The position numbers and the translations under genes were made by a program. 64,000 bases of DNA from Prochlorococcus sp. AG-311-D23 (GTDB lineage: Bacteria; Cyanobacteriota; Cyanobacteriia; PCC-6307; Cyanobiaceae). This document shows, piece after piece, positions 11,074 to 23,386 of the stretch; within the stretch, counting starts at the first letter, position 1; each line of letters opens with the position of its first letter. The notes under the pieces are model-generated. The model worked only from the letters and a program-made list of their open reading frames with translations. It was not told the DNA's origin and did no database searches. The stretch is from positions 17,715 through 81,714 of the forward strand of contig QBVH01000004.1 in the NCBI GenBank assembly GCA_003284445.1, read 5' to 3'.

Positions 11074-11697
11074 CTACAAGTTTAGGATTATAGTTTCATC
11101 ATCAGGTCTTTTCTCAAATGATTTTACAAATGAATATCCATTAGATTCTAATTTAAAGAGATCCCAGTCATTAGGGAATTTCTTTAAAAGTGCTCCCAAA
11201 GACAAGGGTTGGACAAAATATACTACTTGCCATTTTTCAGCAAATCTTTTCCGCATTTCTCGACCTACACTACCTATACCAACAATTGGGTCTTCAAGCT
11301 TTCCATTTAGCATAATGACAGTAGATTTTGCATGAGAACATACTTGTTCAAACATCTCAATATCATATGGTTGGGGTGAACAAACCAACAATATTGAATC
11401 TATTAAATCTGATGAATTAATGAATTCCTTAAATGTATATATCTTATTAGCCAATTCAGGATTATCTCTTTTAGCTAGAGCAGCTCCACCAGCATCAGCC
11501 CACAATAAAATATTTTCGTATTGAATTTTAGTTAGTTTGTTAGAAAGACGAAAAATGATTGGGTTTAATCTTAACCCTTCGAATTTTAGGTTTATAGAAA
11601 GAAATGATTGATCAGAGTTACTTAAGAAATAACTTTGGATTGAATCGTAAACATTAATTTCTGCTTCTTCAAGATCTGCAGGTAAATTATTTGTCAT
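11074..11697 (-). CDS. DUF1995-type conserved cyanobacterial/plastid protein
   Basis: LPADLEEAEINVYDSIQSYF; LWADAGGAALAKRD; pattern recognised from the cyanobacteria/plant family. Confidence 0.65.
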   Translation of the reverse strand: MTNNLPADLEEAEINVYDSIQSYFLSNSDQSFLSINLKFEGLRLNPIIFRLSNKLTKIQYENILLWADAGGAALAKRDNPELANKIYTFKEFINSSDLIDSILLVCSPQPYDIEMFEQVCSHAKSTVIMLNGKLEDPIVGIGSVGREMRKRFAEKWQVVYFVQPLSLGALLKKFPNDWDLFKLESNGYSFVKSFEKRPDDETIILNL

Positions 11698-11704
11698 TTT
11701 ATTA

Positions 11705-12892
11705 TCATTGTTTTTTGAGTGCTAATAATTGCAATGATTTAAATATTATATTAGACACTGTATTAATATCATTATAAGAAATCCATGGACCAATAGTAAT
11801 TCTTAAGCCAGATTCTTGAAGTGATTTGTCAGCATTTATAGCTACCAGTGTGGGGCTTGGGCCTTGTCTAGATGATGAGCAAGCACTACCACTACTTGTA
11901 TAAACGCCTTGTTTAGACAACAGTCGAACAATTTCTCTACCTTTAATTGGAATCATTGATTCTGTATGACAGAGAAATGAAAGGTTATTCGGTAGTCGTT
12001 CCTTTTGAGAGCCTATAAAGGTAAGTTGTTTATTCTTAACTAGACTTTTTTTTAACAGTGAAGTCATTTTGGAAACATTATTCTCAGGGAATAATGTTTG
12101 ATTATCTGTAACCTCTACATATTCACTGAGTAAGTCAATTGCTGTAGAAAAACCTGCTATGAGGGGGACTGACTCCGTACCAGATCTTATAGCGCCATTC
12201 TTAAATCCATAAGAAGGATTATTCATCAATAAATCTTGAATGCCCTTACGCAACATCAATAAACCAATACCTTTAGGACCTTGAAGCTTATGAGCAGAAG
12301 CACTAAGCATGTCAACACTTAAATTACTCCAATCAAAAAGGCCGTTAGGGAGGATCTGTGTAGCATCTGTATGGAATAGTATATTTCTCTTCTTACATTC
12401 CATACCTATGAGATTTATTGGCTGAATGGACCCAATCTCACTTTGCCCCCAGATTATTGAAACCAATTTTGTTGGAGAAGATAACATCTCATCCAAAAGA
12501 TCTAAATCAATAATTCCATGCCGATCTACAGGCCAGTATTTAATATCCCAGCCGTCATTAAACAATTGATTGGCTATTAAGTTAAGAGAGGGATGTTCAA
12601 CGCTAGTAATAATAATTCTACCTTTATCAAGATTATTAGTTACACCTTTAAGAGCAAGATAATTTGATTCAGTTGCTCCAGATGTGAAAAATATTTCATC
12701 AGTTGACGCTTTTAATTTATTGGCTATTGATAATCTAGATCTTTCTAAAATTTCTCTTGCTATAATCCCAACTTTATGAATACTTGATGGATTACCCCAG
12801 CATTCAGATTGAATTTCTTTTAGTTTATTAATAACATCTATATGTGGAGGAGTGGTCGCTGAAGCATCGAGATAAATATTGTGCATATTCAA
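11705..12892 (-). CDS. Cysteine desulfurase (class V aminotransferase, NifS/IscS-like)
   Basis: YLDASATTPPH; TSGATESNYLALKG; HTDATQ; SASAHKLQGPKGIG; SSGSACSS. Confidence 0.92.
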   Translation of the reverse strand: MNMHNIYLDASATTPPHIDVINKLKEIQSECWGNPSSIHKVGIIAREILERSRLSIANKLKASTDEIFFTSGATESNYLALKGVTNNLDKGRIIITSVEHPSLNLIANQLFNDGWDIKYWPVDRHGIIDLDLLDEMLSSPTKLVSIIWGQSEIGSIQPINLIGMECKKRNILFHTDATQILPNGLFDWSNLSVDMLSASAHKLQGPKGIGLLMLRKGIQDLLMNNPSYGFKNGAIRSGTESVPLIAGFSTAIDLLSEYVEVTDNQTLFPENNVSKMTSLLKKSLVKNKQLTFIGSQKERLPNNLSFLCHTESMIPIKGREIVRLLSKQGVYTSSGSACSSSRQGPSPTLVAINADKSLQESGLRITIGPWISYNDINTVSNIIFKSLQLLALKKQ

Positions 12893-12898
12893 GAGTGA

Positions 12899-13753
12899 TT
12901 AAATATCTATTTCTCCACTAAATACTTTTAATGCTGGACCCTGCATAAAAATAGGACCCGTTTGATTGGGCCATTCAATTTCTAATTTACCTCCAGGTAA
13001 ATATACATTTGCTCTGTCTAAGGTTTTACCTAGTTTAGATGTTATTACGAGACAAGCGCAAGCTCCTGTACCACAAGCTAATGTTGGCCCGCAACCCCTT
13101 TCCCATACTTTAACTTTAATATTTGATTGATCAATTAATTGCACAAAATGTACATTGGTATCATTTGGAAATGACTTATGTTTTTCGAGGTATTTACCCC
13201 AATAATCAAAAGGTATTTCATTTATATTATTAACGAATACAATCATGTGAGGATTACCCATACTAGCAGCATAAACGTTTAAGTTTTGATCATCTATTGT
13301 AATTATTCCATTAGGAATTGTTAATTTATTCATTAACAGTTTGGTAGGTATGTCTTGAGGAGAAAGGATTGGTTCTCCCATATTTACTCTGATATTATTA
13401 TTACCATCTATAGAGGTTAGAATCAGACCAGCTTTAGTTTCAATAGGAATCTCAGAATTATCTTTAATTTCGTTGTTATCATTTAAAAAAGCAATCAAGC
13501 ATCTTATACCATTACCACACATTTCCGGTTCAGAGCCATCCGAATTAAATATCTTCATTCTAACCAAACATTTATTTTTTGACTCTAATATAAGAATAAC
13601 TCCATCGGCTCCGATACCGAAATTTCTATCACATAAATGTTCAATAATATTATCTTTATTTTTTGAAAATAAATAATCTAAGTCGATAGCACGAGCATCA
13701 ATGATAATAAAATCATTACCAAGTCCTTGATATTTTGAAAAATTATTTTTCAT
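12899..13753 (-). CDS. dapF: Diaminopimelate epimerase
   Basis: KYQGLGNDFIIID; MCGNGIRC; ACGTGACA. Confidence 0.97.
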   Translation of the reverse strand: MKNNFSKYQGLGNDFIIIDARAIDLDYLFSKNKDNIIEHLCDRNFGIGADGVILILESKNKCLVRMKIFNSDGSEPEMCGNGIRCLIAFLNDNNEIKDNSEIPIETKAGLILTSIDGNNNIRVNMGEPILSPQDIPTKLLMNKLTIPNGIITIDDQNLNVYAASMGNPHMIVFVNNINEIPFDYWGKYLEKHKSFPNDTNVHFVQLIDQSNIKVKVWERGCGPTLACGTGACACLVITSKLGKTLDRANVYLPGGKLEIEWPNQTGPIFMQGPALKVFSGEIDI

Positions 13754-13887
13754 GATTTACAGTTTTTCAACTATCTTGTTAGAAAATAAAGCATTCTTGG
13801 TAGTAATTTCAGAACTATTTGCATATTTCGCATCAATTTATGAGAACATTATCAAATTGGTAAATCAACTACTGAAGGAGATCTTCT

Positions 13888-16476
13888 TTGAATAATACTA
13901 CTTCAGAGATTATTAACCAGCGATACGAACCTCGTGATATAGAAGCTTATTGGCATAAAAAATGGGCCAATGAAGGCCTTTACAGAACAAATACTGATGT
14001 AAATAAAGACAATACTTTTTACGCATTGTCTATGTTCCCATACCCTTCAGGTTCCTTACATATGGGACACGTAAGGAATTATGTCATTACTGATGTGCTT
14101 GCTAGATATAAAAGAATGCAAGGTTTTAACGTCCTACATCCAATGGGTTGGGATGCCTTCGGTTTACCCGCTGAAAATGCAGCAATAGAGAGAAACACAA
14201 GTCCATCTACCTGGACAGATAAAAATATTTCACAAATGAAAGAACAATTAGATCGCTTAGGTTTATCAATCGATTGGTCTAAAGAAGTTACTACCTGCAA
14301 AGAAAATTATTATAAATGGACTCAATATATATTTAATCAATTACATAAAAATAATCTTGCCTATCAAAAAAAAGCAACAGTAAATTGGGATCCAATTGAT
14401 CAAACTGTTCTCGCTAATGAACAAGTAGATGCTGAGGGTAAATCTTGGAGATCTGGAGCTAAAGTTGAGAAAAAAGAATTAAACCAATGGTTTTTACGAA
14501 TTACTAGTTTTGCCGAAGATCTAAACAAGGATTTAGTTAAACTAGAAGAATGGCCAGATAGAGTCCGGGTCATGCAAAAGAATTGGATTGGTAAATCAGT
14601 TGGGGCAGAGATAACATTTGACATCAAAAATCATAAACAAAAAATAACAGCTTTTACAACAAGAATAGATACAGTATATGGAGTAAGTTATCTTGTCCTT
14701 GCATCAAACCATCCTTTAATTGATCAACTAATAAATAATAATGATATCGATAAACTACAAGCCTTTAGAAATACTCAAGCTAAATTAAGTGATCTTGAAA
14801 GAAATTCAGATAGTAGAATAAAACTTGGAATGAATTTAGGAGTTAAGGCAGTCAATCCTGCAAATAATAGAGAGATACCTATTTGGATTGGAGACTACGT
14901 GATTATGGAATACGGAACTGGAGCAGTTATGGGTGTTCCGGCTCATGACAGTAGAGATTATCAATTCGCTAAATCATATGATTTACCAATTAATTATGTA
15001 ATAAGACCAAATAATGATAAAGATGATAGCTATTTAAATGCTGAATATGTTGATAAGGGTATCATGATCAATTCAGATAATTTCAATGGAATTGAGTCAG
15101 ATATCGCAAAAACACAAATACTTGAATTTGGTTCAAATGGTAATTGGGCAAAGCCAAAGATCACATATAAATTAAGAGATTGGCTTATATCTAGACAAAG
15201 ATATTGGGGGTGCCCTATTCCGATTATTAATTGTAAGAAATGTGGACAAGTTAGAGTGCCTGACAGAGATCTTCCAGTTACCCTTCCTACTGATATTAAA
15301 TTAACTGGTAAAGGTCAGTCTCCTTTAACTACAAAAACAGAGTGGATAAATACATGTTGTCCTAAATGTGGAATTGAGGCAACTAGAGAAACTGATACAA
15401 TGGACACTTTCATGTGTTCATCTTGGTACTTTTTAAGATATATTAATCCTGAAAATTGTGAAAATCCTTTTCTTAAAGGTGAAATAGATAAATGGCTTCC
15501 AGTTAAGCAGTATGTAGGTGGTATCGAACACGCAATTTTACATTTACTTTATTCTAGATTTTTAACCAAGGCACTAAAGAGCTGCGGATTAATAAACATA
15601 GATGAACCCTTTAAGAAACTCTTAACGCAAGGCATGGTTCAAGCGATTACATTTAAAAATCCCAATACAAATAAGTATTTTTCGAAGGCTCAAATAAAAG
15701 ATATAAATAATCCTAAAGATCCACTTACGGGAGAAAGTATTGAAATCATCTATGAAAAGATGTCAAAGTCTAAATACAATGGTGTAGATCCATCTGTAGT
15801 GATAGATAAATATGGAGCTGATACAGCCAGAATGTTTATACTTTTCAAAGCTCCACCGGAAAAAGATTTAGAGTGGGATGACTCCGATGTTGAAGGTCAA
15901 TATCGATTCATACAGAGACTATGGAAATTTGTGATAAATACTTTAGATCTAACAAAGAGTAATGCAAGATTAAATATAGTGAGAGAAAAGTCTAAAGATG
16001 ACGAGGCTTTACGTCTCATTAATATTGCTATTAAGGAAATAACTGATGATCTAGAAAATCTTCAATTTAATACAGCAATATCTGAGCTCATGAAAGCTGT
16101 AAATGGCCTAAGTTCAATTGCTAATTACTGTAGTAATGAAACTCTAAATAATGTTATTTCAATATTAATTAAAATAAGTTCTCCATTTTCTCCTCATATT
16201 GCAGAAGAGCTTTGGAAGACAATCGGAAATACTCAAAGTATTCATCTTCAATCATGGCCAAAATTCGATGCGGGTGCAATTGAACAAGATACTTTTAAAC
16301 TTATGATTCAAATTAATGGAAAAGTTAGAGGATCAATTGATGCTAGTAAAAATCTCTCTAAAAAAGCATTAGAGGAGATAGCTATTAAAAGTGAGGCTGC
16401 TAAAAAATGGATGAATGGACAAGCACCAAAACGAATAATTGTTGTTCCGAATAAATTGGTTAATATAGTTATTTAG
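13888..16476 (+). CDS. leuS: Leucyl-tRNA synthetase
   Basis: 862 aa; [16 protein letters not shown] and [15 protein letters not shown] start at 13888 preceded by AAGGAG at 13875-13880. Confidence 0.98.
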   Translation: MNNTTSEIINQRYEPRDIEAYWHKKWANEGLYRTNTDVNKDNTFYALSMFPYPSGSLHMGHVRNYVITDVLARYKRMQGFNVLHPMGWDAFGLPAENAAIERNTSPSTWTDKNISQMKEQLDRLGLSIDWSKEVTTCKENYYKWTQYIFNQLHKNNLAYQKKATVNWDPIDQTVLANEQVDAEGKSWRSGAKVEKKELNQWFLRITSFAEDLNKDLVKLEEWPDRVRVMQKNWIGKSVGAEITFDIKNHKQKITAFTTRIDTVYGVSYLVLASNHPLIDQLINNNDIDKLQAFRNTQAKLSDLERNSDSRIKLGMNLGVKAVNPANNREIPIWIGDYVIMEYGTGAVMGVPAHDSRDYQFAKSYDLPINYVIRPNNDKDDSYLNAEYVDKGIMINSDNFNGIESDIAKTQILEFGSNGNWAKPKITYKLRDWLISRQRYWGCPIPIINCKKCGQVRVPDRDLPVTLPTDIKLTGKGQSPLTTKTEWINTCCPKCGIEATRETDTMDTFMCSSWYFLRYINPENCENPFLKGEIDKWLPVKQYVGGIEHAILHLLYSRFLTKALKSCGLINIDEPFKKLLTQGMVQAITFKNPNTNKYFSKAQIKDINNPKDPLTGESIEIIYEKMSKSKYNGVDPSVVIDKYGADTARMFILFKAPPEKDLEWDDSDVEGQYRFIQRLWKFVINTLDLTKSNARLNIVREKSKDDEALRLINIAIKEITDDLENLQFNTAISELMKAVNGLSSIANYCSNETLNNVISILIKISSPFSPHIAEELWKTIGNTQSIHLQSWPKFDAGAIEQDTFKLMIQINGKVRGSIDASKNLSKKALEEIAIKSEAAKKWMNGQAPKRIIVVPNKLVNIVI

Positions 16477-16479
16477 AAA

Positions 16480-18078
16480 TCAAGTTTTCGAAATAATTAG
16501 TTCATTAGGATTTGATTGATTACCAATCATTGAATAATGATGAGAATTTTCTGAAAGTTTTCTTAGAATTAAATAAATAGACTCAGTTGAATCAATAGAC
16601 AACGCATCATTAATTTCATTTAATGTTCTTTGCTTTCCATCATCTAAAAGTTCCTCAATTTCTTTTTGAAGATTAATTATCTTTGTAGCGGCTTTTTTTC
16701 CTGCTTCAACTCCCGGTTGATTATAGGCATTAACATTAATCAATTCTGCATAGAGACTTACTGCTCGCTCAAACAATGCAATTAAAGCACCAAGACTAGA
16801 TTCGTCGAATGATTTAAATGTGATTGTCAAGTTCTGTCTCCCACCTTCAGTCAATGCTGAACGCGTTCCTTGAAGAAATCCAGACAAATAGTCTCCTGGT
16901 CTTTTATTTTTTACCTCAACTATCTCTGTAGGGTCGTGAAGAATCTCAATAAAATTAACAAAGAAGTTATCAATGCCATCTCTTAACTGCTGCACATATG
17001 CGTGCTGATCTGTAGAACCTTTGTTACCATAAACTGCTATACCTTGATTAACTTGATTTTCATCTCTATCTAACTTTTTTCCTAAAGATTCCATCACAAG
17101 TTGTTGAAGATATCTACTGAACACTTGTAATCTGTCTCTATAGGGAAGTACAACCATATCTCTTAACCCTTTTCCATTTCCAGATTTGAACCAAGCTAAA
17201 GACAAAAGCGCTGCTGGATTATTTTTTATGTCTTTTACTCTTGTTAATGCGTCCATTTGAGATGCTCCATCTAAAAACTTGCTTATATCAGCGCCAATTA
17301 GAGCGGCAGGTAATAATCCAACAGCACCAGTAATACTTGTCCTTCCACCAACCCAATCAGGTAAATCAAAAGTAACCAACCAATTTTCACTAAGGGCTAA
17401 AATATCTAACTTGCTGCCTTTTGATGTAATGGCTATCGCTCGGGATGACCAATTCTGATTGTTATCGGCGACAAACTTCATAGCTTGCTCCATTCCAATC
17501 AATGGTTCTGGTGTTCCACCTGATTTACTAACAACGACAAACAAAGTTGAATCTATATTAGGAAGGATAGAATTTAATTTATGTGAAATCCCCTCAGGAT
17601 CTACGTTGTCTAGAAAATGTAGATTCAATCCGATTGATTCTCTCTTGAAGGACTCTTTGATGAGTAAAGGACCTAAACCACTACCACCGATACCTATCCA
17701 AAAAACATCTGTATATTTTTTTCCATCGCCGTTTGTTATTTCACCATTTAATACTGAAGCCCCAAACTTGGATATGTCTTTTATTTCCATAGCAATAGAA
17801 TCTGAAATTTCTGGGCTAGGAGCAACTTTTGGATTCCTAAGCCAGTAATGACCTACTTGCCTACCTTCATCAATATTTGCAATAGAACCATTTTCGAGAC
17901 TTTCAAGAGAAACAAAGGCTTTGGAATAGATTTCCTTAAACTTTTCAAAATCGGTATTCTCTATATCCATTCTGCTTATATCAAGCCAAAAACCTAATGA
18001 ATCATCGCTAAACAAAAGGTCGCAGTACCTTCTCCATTTATCATTGTTATTTAGCTGGAAGATGTCAGTTATTGCCAT
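16480..18078 (-). CDS. pgi: Glucose-6-phosphate isomerase
   Basis: 532 aa; [39 protein letters not shown]. Confidence 0.96.
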   Translation of the reverse strand: MAITDIFQLNNNDKWRRYCDLLFSDDSLGFWLDISRMDIENTDFEKFKEIYSKAFVSLESLENGSIANIDEGRQVGHYWLRNPKVAPSPEISDSIAMEIKDISKFGASVLNGEITNGDGKKYTDVFWIGIGGSGLGPLLIKESFKRESIGLNLHFLDNVDPEGISHKLNSILPNIDSTLFVVVSKSGGTPEPLIGMEQAMKFVADNNQNWSSRAIAITSKGSKLDILALSENWLVTFDLPDWVGGRTSITGAVGLLPAALIGADISKFLDGASQMDALTRVKDIKNNPAALLSLAWFKSGNGKGLRDMVVLPYRDRLQVFSRYLQQLVMESLGKKLDRDENQVNQGIAVYGNKGSTDQHAYVQQLRDGIDNFFVNFIEILHDPTEIVEVKNKRPGDYLSGFLQGTRSALTEGGRQNLTITFKSFDESSLGALIALFERAVSLYAELINVNAYNQPGVEAGKKAATKIINLQKEIEELLDDGKQRTLNEINDALSIDSTESIYLILRKLSENSHHYSMIGNQSNPNELIISKT

Positions 18079-18360
18079 TATTGATAAAAGAATACTCCTT
18101 AATGAGTTCTGTTAGCAGGTACTCTCAAATGAGAGCCGTTTAACAAATATATTTTATTTATATTAGTCAAGAATGGTTTTTAAATGGTGAATGTTTAGTA
18201 ATTGACAAAAAGAATGTAAGTAAGCTTGTTAGTTATTATTATCTAAAGCTGTATATTTCTAAATATTAATTTAACTTTTTATTACTATTAAAAATGTCTT
18301 TACATTTATATATTGTAATTTCTTCGAAAGGTCATATATTTAGTCCAAATTAATCTTTAA

Positions 18361-19062
18361 TTGATGAAGCAAGATAATAAAGAATATGCAGAAAAAAAAT
18401 TATTTAATGGTTTAAATGGGCAGAGCCTAATAAGTCCACTTGAATCACAAAGCAATTTGGTTCAACCAAAGATCAGATTAGGTATCCTTGCCTCTGGCAA
18501 GGGATCGAATTTTGAATACATTATTAAATCTATTAAAAAAAAACAAATCAATGCAGAAATTTCTATATTAATTGTTAATAACCCTAATTGCTTAGCAATA
18601 AAAAAAGCAATTAAATATGATATACCTTATGTAATTATTAATCATAGAGATTGCAAGTCGAGATTAGAACACGATAAATTGGTTATGAAGAAACTAGAGG
18701 AACTATCAGTAGAACTTGTTGTTATGGCTGGATGGATGAGAATTGTTGGTGAAGAAATAATTAATAAGTTTAATAATAGACTAATTAATATACATCCATC
18801 ACTTTTACCATCATTTAAAGGCATTGATGCAATAAAGCAGGCAATGGACAAAAGGGTTACTATTACTGGCTGCACAGTTCACTATGTTCAAAAGGAGGTT
18901 GATGCAGGTTCAATAATTATTCAAGCGGCAGTCCCCCTTAAAGAAAAAGATAGTATAGAAACCCTAAAAAATAGAATTCAAGATATGGAACATATAATTT
19001 TACCTTTAGCTATTGCTAAAGTAGCAATGGAAATAAGAACAAGTTTTAAGGATAAAAAGTAA
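18361..19062 (+). CDS. purN: Phosphoribosylglycinamide formyltransferase
   Basis: LGILASGKGSNFEYI; MAGWMRIVGEEIINKFNNRLINIHPSLLPSFKG. Start may be TTG 18361 or ATG 18364. Confidence 0.94.
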   Translation: MMKQDNKEYAEKKLFNGLNGQSLISPLESQSNLVQPKIRLGILASGKGSNFEYIIKSIKKKQINAEISILIVNNPNCLAIKKAIKYDIPYVIINHRDCKSRLEHDKLVMKKLEELSVELVVMAGWMRIVGEEIINKFNNRLINIHPSLLPSFKGIDAIKQAMDKRVTITGCTVHYVQKEVDAGSIIIQAAVPLKEKDSIETLKNRIQDMEHIILPLAIAKVAMEIRTSFKDKK

Positions 19063-20125
19063 TCTTAGGAAGACCTGTATCTGATACAAGTCCATGCATA
19101 ATATTTAAATTTTGTATTGCCTGCCCTGCTTGACCTTTTAGAAGATTATCAATAACACTCATTAGAACAATTCGTCCATTACGTTTATCAACTTCAATAG
19201 AAATCATAACTTTATTAGTATTTTTAACCCATTTAGTTGCAGGATAAGTTCCTACAGGCAATATATCAATAAATGGTTGATGTTTATAAAAAGCTTCAAT
19301 TACAATTTTGCAGTCTTCAGCTGTTAAGCCAGGATCTCTTAAACGAGCGTAAACTGTCGACAAAATCCCTCTAACCATTGGTACTAAATGAGGAGTGAAT
19401 TGTAAATTGACATCGTGACCAGCAAAAAGACTGGCGATTATTTCTATTTCCGACCTATGTCTATGTCCAATAACTCCATATGGTCTAATTGATTCAGAGC
19501 TTTCAGACAATAGAAGTTGCTCACTTGGGTTTCTCCCTCCACCAGATGTTCCAGATTTTGCATCAATAATAATTCCCTCACTTTCTATTAAACCTTGTTT
19601 TAAGAATGGAATAAGTAGACTGAGTGACGCAGTTGGATAACAACCTGGACATGCAATTAATCTAGACTTTGCAATTTCTCTACTAAATTCTTCTGAAAAA
19701 CCATAAATAGCCTCTTCACATAATTCGTGGTCATATCGTGGATATTTTGCTGCTTCTTTTGTATAGACTTCTTTCCACTTATCTAATGATTTAAATCTAT
19801 AATCAGCTGACAAATCGAGCACCTTAATACCTTTTTCTAGCAATAAAGGTGTTATTTGTGATGATAAACCATTAGGAAGACTTAAAATTGCATAGTCAGA
19901 ATCATGAGCGATTTCATCAATATTGCTTTTAGTTATCTTTTTATCTCCAGAAATTTTCATAAAAGGATTTATTTCATTCCAGCTTTTACCTACTGATCGC
20001 TCACCATTTAAAGTTGAAATTTCAAAATTAGGATGCTCATTGATCAACTTAACGAGTTGAAGTCCACCGTATCCAGATGCTCCAATAATTGCGATCCTCC
20101 CTGTTTTAGATGTACTAATTGCCAT
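19046..20125 (-). CDS. argC: N-acetyl-gamma-glutamyl-phosphate reductase
   Basis: IAIIGASGYGGLQLVKLI; ACPGCYPTASLS; GTSGGGRNP. Confidence 0.97.
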   Translation of the reverse strand: MAISTSKTGRIAIIGASGYGGLQLVKLINEHPNFEISTLNGERSVGKSWNEINPFMKISGDKKITKSNIDEIAHDSDYAILSLPNGLSSQITPLLLEKGIKVLDLSADYRFKSLDKWKEVYTKEAAKYPRYDHELCEEAIYGFSEEFSREIAKSRLIACPGCYPTASLSLLIPFLKQGLIESEGIIIDAKSGTSGGGRNPSEQLLLSESSESIRPYGVIGHRHRSEIEIIASLFAGHDVNLQFTPHLVPMVRGILSTVYARLRDPGLTAEDCKIVIEAFYKHQPFIDILPVGTYPATKWVKNTNKVMISIEVDKRNGRIVLMSVIDNLLKGQAGQAIQNLNIMHGLVSDTGLPKITFYP

Positions 20126-20212
20126 AACATCAAAGTTATTTTGTAGAATGAGGAGATATTCATTTGAGAATAATTAGCAAAGAACCATTTCACCACAAAC
20201 ACGAGGAATAAG

Positions 20213-21898
20213 TTGAAATCAGAAGATTGTTATGAAATTGAATTTGATGAAATAGCAGATGCTTTAGCTGCTATTAGAAATGGTGAATGTGTTGTTGTAG
20301 TTGATGATGAAAAGAGAGAAAACGAAGGCGATTTAATATGTGCAGCTCAATTTGCGACTCCCCAGCAAATAAATTTCATGGCAACAGAAGCTAGAGGTTT
20401 GATATGTCTAGCAATGCAAGGGGAAAAATTAGACAAATTAGATCTGCCTTTGATGGTGGATAGAAATACCGATTCAAACCAAACGGCATTCACAGTAAGT
20501 ATCGATGCAGGTCCTGAATTTGGTGTTTCAACAGGTATTTCAGCCGAGGATAGAGCTAAAACAATTCAAGTTGCTCTTAATAGCAAGACAAAACCAATTG
20601 ATTTAAGAAGACCAGGTCATATTTTTCCTTTAAGAGCAAAAATAGGTGGAGTATTAAAAAGAGCTGGACATACAGAAGCCGCAGTAGATTTATCTTTGTT
20701 AGCAGGCCTATCTCCTGCAGGCGTTATCTGTGAAATTCAAAATCAGGATGGTTCAATGGCAAGATTGCCAGAATTAAAAAAATATGCACATGAAAGAAAT
20801 TTAAAGTTGATCAGTATTGCAGATTTAATTCATTACAGACTTGAAAATGAACGATTTGTGTACAGACAAGCTGTTGCAAAGTTGCCAAGCCTATTTGGAG
20901 ATTTCAAAGCAATAGGTTATAAGAATGAATTGGATGGCTCAGAACATGTCGCGATAATAAAAGGAGATCAAGAAAACTTAAAAGAGCCAGTATTGGTAAG
21001 AATGCACTCAGAGTGTCTAACTGGAGACGCATTTGGATCATTAAGGTGCGATTGTAGACCTCAATTAGAAGCTGCCCTGTCCAGAATTTCTGAAGAGGGA
21101 GAAGGAGTAGTTGTCTACTTAAGACAGGAAGGGAGAGGTATAGGTTTAGTTAACAAATTAAAAGCATATAATTTACAAGATGGAGGATTGGATACAGTTG
21201 AAGCCAATGAGAAGTTGGGTTTTCCTGCAGATTTAAGAAATTATGGAGTAGGAGCACAAATATTGACAGATCTGGGAATAAACAGGCTTAAGTTATTAAC
21301 AAATAATCCAAGAAAAATAGCAGGTCTTGGTGGATATGGTCTTCAGGTTGTATCTAGAGTTCCATTAGTTATTTGTCCAGGAGATCATAATGCAGCTTAT
21401 CTTGAGGTAAAAAGAGAGAAGCTTGGACACTTAATTGACAAAACTAATCAAATAAATCTAACAAATGAAAGACAAAACATTGTCGTCTATTGGGATGGCA
21501 AGGTTAATAATGATGAATTAAAACATTTTGAAGATAAAGCAAATAAGTGGTCAGAAAATCATTTTTTAAATATATCAATTCAAAACGCGCAAAGATTGAA
21601 AGCTCTCTGTGAAAACCCATTATTTATTTGGAACGTTAGACATAGAGACATTAAAACTCATTTAGAAGGTAACTTGATAGATAAGAGGCTACTTGAGTCT
21701 CTACTTAAGGAGCTAAGTAATTGGGAAAATACTGAAAGAATAGGAATAATTAAAACAGATAATTATGAAAGACTTTTACATCCTTCTTCAAATATTTTGA
21801 TAGAGCCAAAAAAAATTAGCGAACTTTCAAATTTTGAAAATTCGCCGTTGTTTGATTGGGATTTTAAAGATAAAACCAGTACTTTAGAATGGAGTTAA
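20213..21898 (+). CDS. ribBA: RibBA bifunctional DHBP synthase / GTP cyclohydrolase II with C-terminal extension
   Basis: 561 aa; [58 protein letters not shown] start after GAGGA. Confidence 0.95.
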   Translation: MKSEDCYEIEFDEIADALAAIRNGECVVVVDDEKRENEGDLICAAQFATPQQINFMATEARGLICLAMQGEKLDKLDLPLMVDRNTDSNQTAFTVSIDAGPEFGVSTGISAEDRAKTIQVALNSKTKPIDLRRPGHIFPLRAKIGGVLKRAGHTEAAVDLSLLAGLSPAGVICEIQNQDGSMARLPELKKYAHERNLKLISIADLIHYRLENERFVYRQAVAKLPSLFGDFKAIGYKNELDGSEHVAIIKGDQENLKEPVLVRMHSECLTGDAFGSLRCDCRPQLEAALSRISEEGEGVVVYLRQEGRGIGLVNKLKAYNLQDGGLDTVEANEKLGFPADLRNYGVGAQILTDLGINRLKLLTNNPRKIAGLGGYGLQVVSRVPLVICPGDHNAAYLEVKREKLGHLIDKTNQINLTNERQNIVVYWDGKVNNDELKHFEDKANKWSENHFLNISIQNAQRLKALCENPLFIWNVRHRDIKTHLEGNLIDKRLLESLLKELSNWENTERIGIIKTDNYERLLHPSSNILIEPKKISELSNFENSPLFDWDFKDKTSTLEWS

Positions 21899-21925
21899 TA
21901 TCAAAATAATATAATAGATTTAAGA

Positions 21926-22366
21926 CTATTTAATAACACTTACACTATTAATTTTAGTACCATTAGTGATAGAAAGAAGGATTTTAATATCATCAGTTTT
22001 ACCAAAAACAGTATGCACTCCATCCAAATGTGGTTGTGGAGCATGAACTAAAAAGAATTGACTACCGCCGGTATCCTTTCCAGCGTGGGCCATAGAAAGT
22101 GAACCAGCTTCATGCTTATTTGGATTGATTTCACAATCAATGGAATATCCAGGGCCTCCAGTTCCAGGCATCCCCTTTGCTCCCTCTCTTGTATTTGGAC
22201 ATCCGCCTTGAGCCATAAAACCATTAATGACTCTGTGAAAAGAAAGACCATCGTAAAAACCTTCTTTAACAAGCTTTAAAAAGTTTTCAACTGTTTTGGG
22301 AGCATCATTAGCAAAGAGGTCAATAGTCAATTGGCCTTTATCTGTCTCCATCAATACTTTAGACAT
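21926..22366 (-). CDS. Cyclophilin-type peptidyl-prolyl cis-trans isomerase
   Basis: [44 protein letters not shown]. Confidence 0.94.
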   Translation of the reverse strand: MSKVLMETDKGQLTIDLFANDAPKTVENFLKLVKEGFYDGLSFHRVINGFMAQGGCPNTREGAKGMPGTGGPGYSIDCEINPNKHEAGSLSMAHAGKDTGGSQFFLVHAPQPHLDGVHTVFGKTDDIKILLSITNGTKINSVSVIK

Positions 22367-22453
22367 AATTCAAGTTAATTTTTTCTATAATAACTGCTTT
22401 TAAATTTTAATGCAGAAAGATAATCCTGAAATTAAAAGTTAGAAAATAAAAAT

Positions 22454-23386
22454 TCAATCATTTTTAACTTTAATAAGTGCTGTCCTTAAATTACCCTTCG
22501 AATCATCAAGTAATTGCTTAGCTTCGATAACATCTAGACCAGACAAAGCAATTAATAGAGATAATTTTACAGATCCATTTGTCTTCTTTAAAAGTTGTAG
22601 CGCAGTTTCTTTGTTAACTGAACCAATATCAAATAAAATACCAATTGCTCTCTCTATTAATTTCTCGTTACTGACTGATAAATCAATCATTCTATTACCA
22701 TAAACCTTTCCTAATTTAATCATAATTGATGTAGAAATTATATTTAAAGCCATCTTTGTAGCTGTTCCAGCTTTTAATCTTGTAGAGCCGGCAAGAATCT
22801 CTGGACCTGTAATCAACCTAATATCAATATCATTAAATAAGGATGAATCAAATTCTGGAACGGATGAAATAGAAATTGTTAATGCATTTATACTTTTTGA
22901 ATAGTTTAATGCAGCTAATACATATGGTGTTCTTCCGCTGGCCGATATACCAATTAGGACGTCTCTATTTGAAAAATTTCTATCTTTAAGATCAGCAATA
23001 GCAATCTCAGATACATCCTCAAGAGATTCAGAACTTCTTGTTAGTGAGGGAACACCTCCAGCGATTATTCCTTGAACCAAATCTGGATCCGTGCAAAAAG
23101 TGGGAGGACATTCAGAAGCATCAAGTACCCCTAATCTTCCTGAGGTACCAGTGCCAATATAAAATAATCTACCATTTGATTTAAGTCTTACCGTTATTTC
23201 GTCGATAGCATTAATTATCTCTGGAATAGCATTTTCAACAGCTCTCTGAGGTTCTTTATCAGCTTCACAGAAAATTTTAACTATTTCATTTGTCGACTTA
23301 GTATCTAATTCATTCGAAGTTAAATTAACCTGCTCAGTTAGTATTCGATAATTAATATTTATATAATTATCATCGATATTAATCAT
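22454..23386 (-). CDS. murQ: N-acetylmuramic acid 6-phosphate etherase
   Basis: RLFYIGTGTSGRLGVLDASECPPTF; GISASGRTPYV; LKAGTATKMALN. Confidence 0.94.
   Translation of the reverse strand: MINIDDNYININYRILTEQVNLTSNELDTKSTNEIVKIFCEADKEPQRAVENAIPEIINAIDEITVRLKSNGRLFYIGTGTSGRLGVLDASECPPTFCTDPDLVQGIIAGGVPSLTRSSESLEDVSEIAIADLKDRNFSNRDVLIGISASGRTPYVLAALNYSKSINALTISISSVPEFDSSLFNDIDIRLITGPEILAGSTRLKAGTATKMALNIISTSIMIKLGKVYGNRMIDLSVSNEKLIERAIGILFDIGSVNKETALQLLKKTNGSVKLSLLIALSGLDVIEAKQLLDDSKGNLRTALIKVKND

Noticed and set aside
17459-17848. 129-aa antisense ORF within pgi
   Set aside because: Reverse frame of a conserved enzyme; no independent evidence.
18122-18135. CTCTCA-AA-TGAGAG inverted repeat upstream of pgi
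   Set aside because: Only 6-bp arms, no supporting promoter context; too weak to call a regulatory site.
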